Shown here in pieces: positions 48,480 to 62,393 of a stretch of 64,000 nucleotides of DNA. How positions within the stretch are numbered: position 1 is the first letter of the stretch; each line of letters starts with the position of its first letter. Origin of the DNA: Plutella xylostella. Lineage: Eukaryota; Arthropoda; Insecta; Lepidoptera; Plutellidae. Location of the stretch: contig NC_063993.1 of assembly GCF_932276165.1 (NCBI RefSeq), positions 10,054,001-10,118,000 on the forward strand, given 5' to 3'. The translations under genes and the position numbers were made by a program. The notes under the pieces are model-generated. The model was not told the origin of the DNA. It saw only the letters and a list, made by a program, of their open reading frames with translations, and did no database searches.

Positions 48480-50290
48480 AGCGGGCGATTGATCGCTCTA
48501 ACGCTGGGCTCACGATGTTGTAGAAAATTGTGCGGATTAAGTGGCTTTAAGACTTGCATTGGTACAGAAATGGGAATGTCGTGAGTTATACGGTCGGTTT
48601 AATCTTGTAATGCAAGTATCATTCTCGGAACTGGTAGCAGTTTAATACTAAGCCATGAGCACCCTTGGGCATACGTATACATAAACTGCTTAAATATACG
48701 TACGTTATACCACTTTATATGTACCTGTTCATATAATTTGCCTACCGGTTCTATCTACTTGTTTACTTTTAATTAAAGTCTCATTAAAATTTATAGTATT
48801 AGCAGAAATCTACTTATTCTCAGCATTGGTACCTACCTCAGTTGTTTTATAACAACATGCGTGTTTTATTTGCCGGATCGAATTCATATCCCACTGCTTT
48901 CGTCTACACAAACATCCGTTATAAAACAACTAAACAATTATTAAATTAAATTATGTAGGCAGTTAAAGTTAATCTTTGAGCTGTTTCATGATCTTCGTCG
49001 CTTTTAAACATAATTGCTTTCCTTAGTTAATGAGTTTTACGGTGTGAATACATTATACATACAATCTGCATACAAACATACCCCACAACGTAATTAGAAG
49101 TAAACTTAATTATGTAAGCAATGATAAATAAAGTAGGCAACTACACTGAATAATTATTATTGATAGTGTATCGTGATAATTTATTTGTGCATAATAAAAT
49201 TTAAGTCAATAAGTACTTATCTAAATTTCCTACTATAACTATTATTTTATAATACAAGTTTTTTTTTATTGGTTAATTTGGTTTAGCCTTACTACAACAT
49301 TACCCTAAAGCCACCACGTTCACATTCTCACTCGCTAAAGCCGCGTCCACACTCTCGCCGACTCGGCGGGCCCAGCGCTCCGCGGACAGATATGGGTGGC
49401 TATTTCATTTCCGAGCCAGTGTGGATCGCGCCTGCTACCCGCATTCCACTGTATTTACTTATCAATCACATGTTGCTAGTGTTACTGATGTAGGTAATGA
49501 AATAAGCAATTATAATAGGAGAGTTGCGGAAAAAATATGGGGTTGTCGATTTTTATACTTAGGTATAAGGAAAGTTTCTCACATACACACAGATATTTGT
49601 CATAAGCGCAAAATATGAAACTAAATAAGTAATTAATTAATAACGTAAGTATTTTATTTTCTACACTTATAGTCAAAAAAGTTATTTACCTAACTGGTAG
49701 TGTCACCACAATACGCCACAAAATCCAAATAAACTACCTAACCTACCAAACAACCCATTAAACCAACACAACCTTATCTAACCCTAAATTACCCTAAACA
49801 CCGTGAGCCGAGTTAACTTTGCGAGTTGGCAACCCTACGGCGGTATCAATTGCCAACCTGTGGGAAAGGGGCGCGGGGGAGGGGCGCGGAGGAGGGGCGT
49901 TAATTAAGGCGCGTCAACACGATGCGACGGATCGGTTTTTGCCGACAGCGACACTACCGGCACCGGGCCGTAATATTGCCGTGAGGACTTGCAGCCTCTG
50001 AGGCGGCCTACTCTGGAATTCTGGATGCGAACGTGAAGCTTAAACTAGATAAATCACGAGTATCGTTACGTGTTAAATAAAAATTAATTTGTATCATAAA
50101 ATGTCATGCTGTCCAGACGCTCATGTGTACCTACCTATCGGAAACATTATTACATTTACATTATCAAAATGATTTTCTGATTCAAAATGTTCTTGACACT
50201 GAATGATGATGATTCCAGATTCGTGTAGACGTACAGTCACAAACTCATAGTTGCCGAATTAAAAAAAAACTTTAATTTTCAAAACTTTTA

Positions 50291-50503
50291 CAGTGCCACA
50301 AACTTATCTGTTCCGGTAACAGCTCACATAAATATATAATATTTCTTAATTCTATAAGATTTTAAGTTTGCTCGTATTGTTAATTCGCTTTTGCGGTGTC
50401 AATAAACCCATCTAATCTTTTACAATATACAATTCATCAGTAAGTAATGAGATATGGATCCATTTAGTGCGCTCTCACCGGAACTGATAAGTTTGTCGTA
50501 CTA
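50291..50503. mobile_element. mariner-type MITE, full copy
   Basis: The left end CAGTGCCACAAACTTATCTG (TTCCGG follows) is inverted at the right as CCGGAACTGATAAGTTTGTC. TA abuts the left end. The family end, judged with the partner copy, is TACAGTGCGACAAACTTATC. Non-coding. Confidence 0.8.
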
Positions 50504-53342
50504 TACAACTTAAAACATTAACAAAGTAAGCCCCCAGCTACGTATATTTGCCGTGCCGTGAATCTGTGTAGAGATTACCGTAATTATTGGTTTAATTATA
50601 AAGTTTCAGCTGCCACCGCCATTGTTAAGTTTGCATTTACGTTTGACGTTGATTCGCTCTAGATTGCGTGTGCAATAATTATAGTTTATTTAAGAAGTGG
50701 TCTGCTGTAAATATGATTGATAGAATAAATTGTCTTAATTGTTAGCAATTATTAAATTTACAGTTGCAATTTATTAACGGTTAAATCACTAACTTACACG
50801 AATAAGATACTTTGTAGCGGCTTCAGCCGCACAGTTTTCTCTCACTCATAGAGGTCTCTAAAATACAGAAAAGTAAATAATTGAAACCGTCTTGGTGTTG
50901 ATAACGTAACCAACGTTAAAACCTCCGACATTTAAAAGTAAAAGTCGCAACTTATGAAGTGCTAAACCAATTTTCATGAAACACGGCTAAGAACACTCGG
51001 AATAACTCAACCACTAAACTTATAACACCCCTAATTTTCCGTCAAGGGTTCATAAGGGAAACGGAAACGTAAAATCGAAAGTAATACGTCATCAGTTATT
51101 TCCCGAGTCGTGGAGAACACCGCAATAATTAGGGCAGGTCGCCGTTGCCGTCGTGCCACACGTTGCGTTGTGTCGTCGCCGGTCGCGGGTGCTTTGAGCT
51201 CACAGACAGACAAGAGAGATGGGAAAAGACCCGGTAAAAAACATTACCCTCCTCCTTCGGCAGTCGGGTAAAAAGCCACAATACATCCTAGGGAAATTTC
51301 CTTTTAATATACGAATAGTTAGTTTTAAACTTATTTTTATAACCATTCTTACGAAAGTAAGAAACCAAGTAAGTAACTACCTAAGTACTAACAAATTAGG
51401 ACGTTGTTTAACATTTTCTGTGTAGGACGTCATTTTTTCAGATTTTGGTTAGTAGCTAATACTGACTAAAAATGTTCTGTGGAAGAATTCCGCTCATTAT
51501 ATATATATACTTACAAATATAAATATACATATTTATGTGTAAGTCGGCAAAAGCAAAGAATCGTTCATGAACTCAGTAATCAAGTTCCACTTCAACATCA
51601 TAAGCTTCGATGAAAAGCCAGCATTTTTCAATATTTTTATTGTTATCGTTCGGAATGAGAGTCTACAAAACAGATATTCATTGTGAAGCACCGTTCTTAT
51701 TAGCTGAGTAACATTTTTGTTGCTAAGTACTTTCCTATTGTAGGAGCAATCAACATTTCTCATGAAATCGATGTCGATAGCGATGATAAGTACATTTGTT
51801 TTTTGTTAATATTCTGAGTAGTAGTAGGAATGGGGAGGAAACCTGTAGGTACATCTAGATTCTACATTGTGTACTCAATTGCATTGTACTCATTCCAAAA
51901 CCGTGAAACGTCTAAATTTCAAGTTTAAATTAACAGCGATAAGCGGGTGGATCGCTTGCGAGTCACCTCTGACTAATATCGTTATCGTATTTTTTGGAAT
52001 TACAATTGTGATCACAATAACTATCCGCCGTATTATAGAAGTAGACCAAAGCACACCAAAGATTGTTCTGGTTTAAAACTGGGCTACTGTATTGTTTGAA
52101 ACCTCTGGACCCGAAAACCCGGTTCTAAACCAGTATCTTAAATCTACGTTTTATAATAAGGGGTGTATGCTTAATTGTTTATGTACCTATGTTTATAATG
52201 TGAGTAGGTATTGTTTGGAGCAGTAGTTCCGCAGCGGGTTGATCTTGCGATGCCAATCACTGCGCCGCTAATGGCCGGCTTTGTTTACCTGCCATTAATT
52301 TTGAAACGCAGCCATGTTTGCTGTTGCGTCCGTCGGGCCACACAGAGAATTCATAATCAATTTATTAATTTAATGGTCTTCCACGATCGTAGAATGAATA
52401 CTTCATCTTCATTTGATGAGTGCTTTCTCGATATTTTTGTAAATAAATAACTGTTTGTCACAGCAAATCCAATAACAAATTGTAAACTTTGTTCCGTAGG
52501 TTTGTCCCCTCGATTGTATTTTTTCCAATTTGGCGAACCACAGACGGGGCCACACAGATAGTGCGCCGAACATTATGCACCCCAGAAGTAGTCATATAAT
52601 AATATTTACATTCAATTTATTCCGGTGTGAGGGTTGATCGTGTGCGTCGCTATCTCTCGCTGCAGTCGCTCGGCTAATGTGAACCAGCCCTTATCTCCCC
52701 ATCTTCCCCTAATACTACAAACTATAGACAAAAACAAACAAATCTGCGCTATGCATTGTTCGGTTAGTAACCTTCCTGTTATAACTAACTAAAGTGGGTT
52801 AATAACGAAATTAAGAACACAAATAAATGTAATAAATTCGCCGACAGCCACCGAAACAATTTAAATCGCCGCGTGCGACTTTAAAGAAAATGTCTACATC
52901 TGTTATACTTTCTTACTAAAGTTAAGAAGCCTTATGTTTTGAGTGACAAATCCAATTTCATTCTCGAATGCCCGCTCCCCGCGACCGATCTGGCCTTATC
53001 CAAATTGGATCTTGAATAATAAAGAATCGGGGCGATTGGATTTTATTCCTTAAATTCAATTAGCAAGTGGGTCTCATGTGTGACTGCAGAGGAAAGATAA
53101 AGGCCTATTATCGTATTAAAAGGGATTCTAGGAGTCGTAAGGGTTTTATTTGGGTGAGAAAACCGTAATTTACACTCAATCTCAGTGGAGCGTTTAAAAA
53201 ATTGGATTTGTAGTTGTACAAGTGTTGCCTGGATGTGTAGGTATTTAATTTAGAAATAAGTAAGAACATAGCATTTTGGGTTAACTTTTGAAATTATTGT
53301 ATTTACCAATGTGTAGATATTCAATTCATCGAAATCTTATAC
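50504..53342. other. Non-coding interval
   Basis: No gene seen; several frames of 60-79 codons (51,031-52,450) have no recognisable similarity. A (TA)n tract lies near 51,499-51,509. Confidence 0.45.
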
Positions 53343-53822
53343 TTCTTCTTCTTCTTCTTCCTAAGTCCTTTAACTCCTAGTGGAGCATAGGGCCGCAACT
53401 ACAGCTTTCCACTTCTGACGATCAGAGGCAGCAGCCACAACTTCTGGCCAGCTCATGTTGATCGACTTGATCTCCTGGGCTAATGTCCTTATCCAAGTTA
53501 TTCTTGGGCGCCCTATCCTTCTTTTTCCTTGCGGGGCAAACACTAGGGCCTGCTTTGTGAGGCGAGAGTCCTCCTGCCGCAACGAATGACCTATCCAGCG
53601 CCATTTTCGATCGAGGATCTCTAAATGCGTAGGTCTCTGGTTTGTGAGAGTCCAAAGGTCTTCATTTCTGATGGTTCGTGGCCAAAATATTCCCAGAATT
53701 TGTCGCAAGCACTTGTTTATAAAAACTTGAAGCTTGTGGGAAATATCTTTACGCACAAACCAAGTCTCGCACCCGTATAAGAGGACAGTTTTTACGTTGG
53801 AGTTAAAGATCCTGATTTTGGT
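53343..53822 (-). mobile_element. Truncated non-LTR retrotransposon fragment with 12-bp target duplication
   Basis: GAAATCTTATAC at 53,331-53,342 is repeated at 53,823-53,834. The 480-bp insert ends, on the minus strand, in (GAA)n. Minus-strand frame 53,370-53,820 reads NSNVKTVLLYGCETWFVRKD, then FINKCLRQILGIFWP, RKWRWIGHSLR and GKRRIGRPRITW, ending LCSTRS. That is the C-terminal region of RTE-related reverse transcriptases, a family distinct from the one at 6.9 kb. The domain upstream of this tail is absent. Confidence 0.92.
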
Positions 53823-53834
53823 GAAATCTTATAC

Positions 53835-55361
53835 AAGGTACGAAATCTTATAAATGAGTTCGCTGTTATTTCAGACTTAAGTATAATAATAAAGTATAGT
53901 AAAAATCCATTATATAATTTATCACATAAGATTAAAGATTTAAAAGCAATTATCTCCTTAAATTCCGTTGAAAAATAACTCAACTTTAATCCATTGAGAT
54001 ACTATTTTTTAATTATTAAAATGTTTATTAAAATGGGGGATTAATTAATTTAATGGCACGATAATATGTTTAATATAATTCTGTAATTTATTACCCCAAA
54101 TCCTTCGTTTAATGAAATATAAACGAAAAGCCGCGGTAGATGTTTTAAGAAAGGCTTGAACTGGGCCCGCTCCTATCGCGGCCCGAATCCATCGCATTAT
54201 AATATTCAACTTGTCACATTAATTCAAATCTGACAGCCCCTCTTATGAAGAAATTGACACGGTATTAAAGTTACAAAACCTGTTATTAATGCTCTTACAC
54301 TCGATTAGGTACTTCGGACATAATTATAACTGCATTTTGTTTTTACGATGGTAAAAAAGGTTGTAAACTTATAAAATGGTTAGCCTTGTTTAGTGGAATG
54401 GTGTAATTTCTCGGTCTATTGGGTCGGCAGTGAACAGTAAAATATGAAATTTGAGTAGTAACTTATTACCTAATAAACGTCAGTGTTAAAGAAACGACAG
54501 TTAATCTTGGTTGACATCAGAGTTTTTAATGGAATTTCTTAATCTGTGTCAATGATAATGTTTTTGGGCTTAGTTTTTGATCGAAGTGGTTTCACGTGTT
54601 GAAATATTTATGGTGATGTTATGCCTATTGTTTCTCTACCTATTCTAAAGGTGCACACATTAATTATTTACAAAGAAATTCAATTATAACCTAAGTATAA
54701 ATGATAGGGTATGTGAATATGAATATTATATGTCTCTCCAACAGTCTGAAATCTAAAAATAGGATCTATTCATCTACCCTGTCGCCATCACTTACCGTGC
54801 GCTCTACTAGATTGGTTGTTTTAATAAAATAAATTGTGATGCTATCATCTTGTTTGACATCTACATCGAATCCTACTTAAAGTAATGGAAGTGATTTAGT
54901 TAAAACGGCGGCCACATTATGCGATGCGATAACACACACGGCGTGGTGTGCCAACACGTAAAAAGCAAAGTAACACAAGAACACAACTATTAGTAGGTCT
55001 GTATATTTCAAAAGATAATTGATTAATATACAAATTTTATAATATTGGAACTGTTATTTTAAGTTGGAAACGGGTAACAAGTCGATTTTTATTGCATTTA
55101 ATATTAAAATGAATACCTGCGCAAAAGCAGTGCGCCAATTAATAAACTTTATTACTTAGGTACATACCTACCTATTTAGGATAGATAGATATCTATTTAT
55201 TTGCGAATTTGATAAACATTATTCAGATTGACCAGTCATATAACTGCAGCTTGTTTAATTAAAATGGCTAATCTAAAAAATGCGTTTATATTCTAAATTG
55301 TTTCCGCCGTTGGAAAGAGCGTAAAATAAATGAATTCATAATGAAGACAGGCATATTTGAA
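53835..55361. other. Non-coding interval
   Basis: AT-rich; no gene seen. Confidence 0.45.
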
Positions 55362-56147
55362 CCGTGTCATACGGTTCTACCTTTTTTGGCATAAGATTTA
55401 TTAGCCTAATCTCGTATTGCATAGTAACGTTTGGTCAAAGTCTCGTTACGCCGAAAATCGTATGGCATAAATCTCGTTTAGTAAAAAGTTATTTCGCATA
55501 ACATTGTTTAGCCTAACAATGGTATGGCCAAATCTTGAATAGCCTAATAATGCTATGGCATAGGTTTATTAGGTTTTTACAAAGTAATAATATTCGTTTG
55601 GCTTTAACTTTGACGGAGCGTCTCCCTACATAGCGCAAACTGGTGCCTTGTATTGTTTCCGCTGTTTGGAAAACGCTCCGCTCCGCTTCGCTGCGCTCCG
55701 CTTTGGTTTTGATGAACATGTGCACCTAACACGCTCCTCCTCGCTTTGCTCGTCGTCGCACCTATTTTTAGGTTTCGATCTCATGGGGTTTGTAATAATT
55801 GTATTGGTCGTTAACTTTCGATTTTTTGATCATACAATATCGTGATTTTCGGGATGTAGGAGAAAAATACCACAATTTGTACATTTACTACATACTTAAT
55901 ATATTATTTATTAAGATAACATTACGAGAAACAAGATTATACATAGGTATAGACGAACATAAATTTGAGCAAACGAAACTTAGGTGTTAAAAGATTGTGC
56001 CTAAAGAGTTTTAGACGAAACGAGCCTTATGCCACATAAGTCTTGGCAAAGTGATGGTTCGGCCAAAAAAGTTTAGACCATACGAGTTATGCGAAATGAG
56101 TTTTGGTCAATAAAGATTATGCGAGATGAGCGGAACCCGTGTCATAC
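55362..56147. repeat. Degenerate 'tatggcataa..ctcgttt' repeat element with inverted halves
   Basis: CCGTGTCATAC lies at both ends (55,362-55,372 and 56,137-56,147), like a target duplication. The left half has units such as TTTGGCATAAG, CGTATGGCATAAATCTCGTT and GGTATGGCCAAATC; the right half has reversed forms (CGAAACGAGCCTTATGCC, CATACGAGTTATGCGAAATG). The middle has CGCTCCGCTCCGCTTCGC. No coding capacity. Confidence 0.65.
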
Positions 56148-57495
56148 ATATAGAGTGTGATTGCATGTGGAACACATTTAGACAATAAAAAATAACAACT
56201 CTACACAATTATAAAGTTGCATAATAAAATAAGTCTCATGTTAATTGAAACCATACGTATACTTAGTGCGTTCAGCGTTTATTCTTCTAGTATCGAAATC
56301 GGTACACATTCTATGTAGATATCACGCTTGTGCCACTAATCATAGGGTGTACAATTGCGGGTAATTTATAATTGTAGGGGACTTTTTATGTTGAATTGTT
56401 GTGTTGATTGTGAAGGAGACGTTTTTGTCCATTAGCACCACAACACGACATGTGGAGATCGTTAGTAGGTCTGTTATTGTTGCTAGCAGAACTGAAAACT
56501 AGTCACATAAGTACCTATCTTTTATTCATATTTTTATTTCAACAATACCTACCTACCTACCAATACATAGATTTTATTCTCAATCTGTAATAAAATCTTT
56601 ACTCAGTTTTAATTTGATCATAGTTAATCAGTTTTAATTTGAATCGAATTCGATAATTTACCTGTGTATTTTTACCTTAGTACTTACTCATACAATTTTA
56701 TGAAATTAAAATTCTGTTGATAATTGAATTGATTAAAAAACAATATTGCAAAATAAGCCGTTCAATTTCTGTGCTTGTACGAAAATTATGCATCTCAGAG
56801 AGAAAAGAAGAACGCCAAAGCGCAAATCCACACAAGATGCATTCTAGCGGTTACTTAATGTAGATTTGCACACTTATCCTGTGTGAAATTATAAGTCCGA
56901 TGCAAGTGGCTAGTGCTCCAGTGTGGCCGCCGTGTGGCCATACACTAATTAATACAGCACGTGTCACCGGCAGTGAGGACAAAGGACGGAGGTGGCGCCA
57001 CCTGGCCCCAGATATGACGGCAAGATTAATGCCTTTCCCCCAAACATACCTCTGACCCTCGCAATATATCTGACGGACTTCAGTCACCGCTGAAAACGCA
57101 CGGCAAACTACATTGCTTGATGAATTTAGTTTTTGTGTTCTCTGCACTAGAAGTGGTTTCAAATGTAAGAGTTCCCACGTCTTCCAGTGATCGACTGTAC
57201 AGCGGAGGGTGGCCGAGCGTTCCCAGTTAATTACATTGCATTGTTTGGCCGCGGTTCTGTTGATATTTTCATTAGATCCTAATGAAAAACCGTCAGTCGG
57301 ACGGTCCGTCCGTTATTGCAATAATGTCGGCGGGCGGAATCTTTTATCGCAGATAAACGGAGCACTTTTCCCATTAAAAACTGGGGGATTTGGTTCGGAA
57401 AAACAGTGGCCGGGCCGAATCCGTACTGGCGGTAAGCCGGCGGCGTTGTCACTCGGAATTGCAAAAACGTTGCATCCGGTGATTGGTCGCGAGTC

Positions 57496-57528
<33 letters not shown>

Positions 57529-60500
57529 GGCTGCTAATTGAACAGCACGCTGCACGCTCCTGCCGCGAAGCTGTTCTAGGCTGACTGATTTTCTTGGAAA
57601 GTGCGTAGATTTTTTCAGACGGCCAATAATAAAAGGTTGTTAAAAAAAGCTTTCCAATTAGTAAAGATATGGAGAGTTGCTGCGTCATGTGTGACCATTA
57701 TCTTCATCTTGTCGGTGTAGTTCTGAAATATTTTTAATTTTACTCGCAAACAATAACAGCAATATAACCAAAAAATACTAGGAGAAGAAGTTTTGAAGTA
57801 ATTTCCCTCCGTAAAGTAAACGTTTTTCATTAAGGCGCAGCGCGGCGGTCAGCGGGCTGCATCGCACTCGCGTGATGTTAGTTAATTAAACTTTAAGCTT
57901 AAGGGAAAATTTAATTTCCGGACCAGCTCCAAGGGATTGTGCTAAACCACTCCTCTTATTTTTATTTATTGCTGTCTAAGTTAAACATAAGTTTGTTTCC
58001 GCATAGACTTGTGAAGGTTCTGAAATGATAATTATTATATTTTTGCAATCGTCCGTCGGCTAGACATAGAAATAATATTAGCACTGAAACTAATAGTGAA
58101 GTGCGTGTAAGTAGTGCTCTGGCCAGGCTGGCTGGCGTGTGGCGCAACCTTAAAAGCAATATCCGGTCGGCGCGCACGGGCCGGAAATGAAGAGGAAACG
58201 GCGGTGTATTAAGCCGCAGGTACAGCCCTTCAATTTATAAACGCCCGCGGCGGACCTAGCGCCGCTCCCGCCCGCCATCGCTGCGGCTAATTTGTAACTT
58301 AGAACCGACTTGAAAAGAACCTTTCAAAATTATTACATTCGCCCAGACTGCGCAAACCTAATAAAGTCTTATTTATGCATAGAAAAGGAGAGGACAATAT
58401 CTAAAATTACATTCTCCCAGCCCGAGCTAACAGCAAAATGAAATAAAGTCGGCAAACAAAAGTTTGCAAATCCAATATGATTTGGCGCGACGGTAAACAT
58501 CGGCAGCATCCCGGTGATATCGCGAGCGAATAACATTAAACTTTGTATGGATTGAATGTAGAAAACCAATTTCAGTGTTCGGCGCGCGCGAGCCGCCGGG
58601 ATGAGGGTGTCAGAACGCTTTGACAGCTCTCTGATTGAAATATACGGAAGCCTGTTTATGGAGCGCGGGTCCCGCCGCCGCCGGTCGCGCGACGCGGTCG
58701 CACGCGAGTCTCTGCCGGTCGCGCGATGCCGTCGGCTCGCGCGCGAGTCACAGGTGTGCTGCGCCTTAATAGCCACCCACTTCGCCGAACTTTTAGTCAA
58801 TTTATTATCCCACAAAAAATATATAATATTGATAAAACTGATCACATTAAACTCAATCGCGTTAATGTGCAATTTAAAAGAGATTTATTTTATAGCTGTT
58901 TTATGGATTCCGAAAATGTAACTTTATTGGTCATACACATTAATGTATTGAATTTCATTGGGTTTATTACTTTGTTATTTTTTAGCTGCACTGATTCTCT
59001 GCCGGCTGAGTGGGTGGTTATGTCATTATGTCGAAGGAGTTGGGCTAACAATGGGAAGCACTCGGGGACATAGCAGTCAGCTCCGCTCAGATGGGATAAT
59101 GTCGCTCGCAGGAAGAGACCCATCTTCTGATTCATATCCTCGCACCTAGCGATCCCACGACACAGTCTGGGATCCATTCTGATTGATAGCTATTCAACTA
59201 ACTACAGGTAGCTATGATTACCTAGTACCTAGTAGGCACTACATAGTAGCTAGTTCCCGAAACTTGATCGCAAATACAATGAATTGCAGCCAGAGATAGT
59301 TTTTGTCTAAGATTGTAGCGAGCACCTGAATGTATGTAACTCCAAAATCTTGTAGGTACAATTGCCATTTGACTCTTAAAATGTCTGTAAATCATCAATT
59401 GCCTTCTTATGCTAATTTTCACGAGTTTTTTTCAAAAACGTGAAAGTTTAGATGCCTTTGGCTCGTCAAAACAGCAGCTTGCAAGCATCTAGGAGGCCAT
59501 TAGCACCCAACAGTCTATTTCCTTTTATTGTGAGTCGCTAAACGCTACGTTTTTCGTGCTCTTGACATGAGCTTGTTATTCAAAACGCCGTGGTTGTGTA
59601 TTTCGTTGCTAATAACTGTGAATTGAAGTGTTGGTTTGTGTCGCTGTGCAAATTGAAGGTGCTAACCATTGCCCTTACCATGGGAGTATTTAACATGATT
59701 TTCCCTTCTTGATGTTGATACAATAAATAAAAATAAGTACCTTATATTGTTAATTCAAACAATAATATTTATGCGCAAGCGCCAGCTCTGTATCCTACTC
59801 ATGATCATTATAATTTTATGGAAACTTTTCATAGTATAGTTCTTAGCTCCGAAATCCTAAGACACATTGGTACCGGAGACTGCATTAGGGCGGCTGCTAC
59901 TCTCCGTCATTTCCCGGGCGCACCCCGTTAGGCCGCGCGCACACCAGCTGCCAAATCTGCCGATGCGCGCTCACCGTGATGAATGGATCTCAAATTATGC
60001 GCTTTATGAAATATCTCATAAACAGGGGCGACGCCGGCGATTTATCACCACCGGACATGTGCGCTATTTGCATTCCCCGCAGCGTCCCGAGGAATACTTG
60101 GCTGAGAGGGATCTCCACCCGACACGCGGACCAAATTAAACGTCTCAACGATCGCAGTCAAGACCAAAGAGATTAAACGAATATGGATATTGGATTTCTC
60201 ACCAGTTTGGCGATGTCATTGAGTAAAATTAATTCGTCTGCGTTCGTGCTCGCCTCTCATAATAATTACATCTCTGGTTCGTGACGTGTAGGCGTGGAAA
60301 CTTATTTAATTAACTTTGAATGGTTTTGTTTGCGCCGATGAAAGTGCTAAGGAGGTACCTGTGCCGGTAATAAGGTGACGCAATGTCGTTAGATAGTTAT
60401 AATTTACAATTAAGCAGGTGCGAATACACTAGTACAATTGCCACTGTAATACAGATTTTATCAAAATTGACAATTGTTTATTTTCGCACAAGTGTACACG

Positions 60501-60676
60501 GGCCCGTTACGTTTGTTTCTAAGCTCCCACATTACGATGTGCCAAAATTTAACAATTTAATTGAATTCCTTATCTGGTTCTCGATCAAATAGCTTCAGAG
60601 TTGCATTATTGGGAACTTGTTTATCTGAGATTTCTTTCGAAAGCGCGTTTGTCGGGAGGCTCCATTGTGGAGCTGG
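56148..60676. other. Non-coding interval with GC-rich blocks
   Basis: No coding exon supported. GC-rich patches at 57,490-57,535 (CGG repeat) and 58,580-58,760 produce spurious Arg-rich frames on both strands. Confidence 0.45.
57492..57530 (+). repeat. (CGG)n trinucleotide repeat
   Basis: Nine consecutive CGG-type units followed by CAACGGCGGG. Confidence 0.85.
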
Positions 60677-60800
60677 AGGGTTACTCTATACTGACGAAAA
60701 TGAGATCGGTCGTGCAATCGGCACGTTTAATACAATGAGAAAGAGTCGGAGAGCAACACCTCTCCGAAACTTAGTTTTTCGTCAGTATAGAGTGACCCCC
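60677..60800. mobile_element. Palindromic mini-MITE family, copy G
   Basis: A 124-bp copy with AGGGTTACTCTATACTGACG on the left and TTCGTCAGTATAGAGTGACC on the right; the outer TIR is near perfect over about 25 bp. It shares TCGTGCAATCGGCACGTTTA with copies B and E. Confidence 0.9.
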
Positions 60801-61010
60801 CAGACTCGCGTCTTAATTACAAAACTGGTGAATATTTAATTAAAAAGTTTCTGCACGCGGGTGATTCCTTATTCCGTGTATACGAGGTCGAGGGAGCGCC
60901 CACACACGCCCGAATCTGCGCGAATTGTGTTATATCGAACTTGCTGTTATTCATTTCACGATATATTTTTGTTAGCAGAGTATTACGATAGCAATACTAA
61001 ACTAAATAAA

Positions 61011-61161
61011 TACAATTTTAAGTTTTCCAGTAGTGGTAATTCGCTCTTGTGGTTTTAATAAACCCATCTAATCTATATCAATATATAATTCATTTGTAAA
61101 TAATGAGATATGGATCAATGTAATTCGCTCTCACCGGAACAGATATAAGTTTGTCGCACTG
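61011..61161. mobile_element. mariner-type MITE, right-hand part only
   Basis: It matches 50,361-50,503 (AATAAACCCATCTAATCT, AATGAGATATGGATC, GCTCTCACCGGAAC) and ends GATATAAGTTTGTCGCACTG at a TA. The left TIR is not found, so this copy is truncated or rearranged. Confidence 0.75.
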
Positions 61162-62393
61162 TACTTAGGTAGGTACATTACCTACCTAACTATAACTAAA
61201 CATTACCTACATGACTCTAGTAGTATTCGGCCGAATACGGCGGGTCCCTCGCCTACTACTGCGTTCGACAAGGGTTTTTAATTGAAGCCAGCCATTGTGC
61301 TCGTTAAAGCAATTCGGAGTTAATCACCGAGTTTTTCGTTCAACTTAATGGAAGAAAGTAATTATCAATTAACGGCCCGATAATGGATGGTGGCGGATAA
61401 TCCGGGCCTATCGCGACGCGTCTAGCGGCGGCATAATGAGCCGATCCCGGTTCATTATTTTAATGATGTGTTTTAACGCTGTCATCGATCATCTGTGTAT
61501 CGACGGGCTTAAGCGTTATCAAGATTTTGGTGGCGAAATTGATATTCGAAGCAGCTTGCATCGCTGTTGGTGCTGATAAATGATAATATTAAAAGGGAGA
61601 GTAAAGTAGTGTTCGGAAATTATCTAAATATGAGCAGGTATATTTTTATTTTGTCTTGGAGACAAAAATTCTACTCTAAATCTTTTGACACATTCTATTC
61701 GACACAATAACGTGACATAAACAGAGGCGCGTTGGTTGCATTTTTCGCGTGGTGTCTGCGTCGGCGGCGTGGCGGTGTCATCGCGATGATTGCGAGATCG
61801 CTGACGCTATATTGTGTCGAGAATTAGCATTGTAAATGCAATCACAGGTGTCGGCCGCCACTCGCCTGTCGAATTTATGCGCCTTCCGCTCCGACCACTA
61901 TGAATACAACAATTTATTGCCAATAAATAACGATTAGCAACCCACCTCGTCATACCTAATGAAGCAATTTCATTTTGAGTTTCGCCGTATAAATTAGCCG
62001 AGGAAATGGAAAATTTTCTACTGTATCCATGAATAAGCAATCGGTATCCCGCGGCCGATCTGCGATAGAGCGCGTGTCGGCGAGTCGCTCGTTATTGACT
62101 ATTGTGTCATGTTGCAAAAACAACCATTAAAGGTATTGAGCATGTTGGAAACCAATTAAAGCGTTAAGATCCGACATTGTAACAGTGCGGGCGAGCGCCG
62201 CCGCCTGCTGGCTATTAAATCTCATTAAAATACCTAGCCGACGATCACGAACGCTTATTTACAACAGTCGCTGCGAGTTATTGCTGCAAAACCCAACGTT
62301 GTAACAACGGCGTAATCGGCGGATCTGCTGCGTCTGAGCGTTAATTAAAGGACATTATCGTCTGGCGATCGGCGACGATGACAGCCCCATGGT
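61162..62393. other. Non-coding interval
   Basis: No gene seen; mixed-composition DNA with several TTAATTA/CATTAAA motifs. Confidence 0.45.

Larger units (their letters stand above)
44660..50290. other. Non-coding interval with GC-rich islands
   Basis: No coding exon seen. Many TTAATTA-type motifs, and GC-rich islands at 45,766-45,806, 46,666-46,770, 47,776-47,830 and 49,866-49,900. Confidence 0.45.

Noticed and set aside
57313..57555. Arg-rich frames on both strands near 57.5 kb
   Set aside because: They come from the CGG trinucleotide repeat.
58369..58921. Frames of 106-167 codons on both strands around 58.4-58.9 kb
   Set aside because: Overlapping opposite-strand frames in GC-rich DNA with no recognisable domain; I cannot support a gene, though an unseen exon is not excluded.
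58890..59177. 95-codon minus-strand frame near 59 kb
   Set aside because: The sequence faintly resembles repeat-derived DNA, but I could not define ends, a second copy or a protein family.
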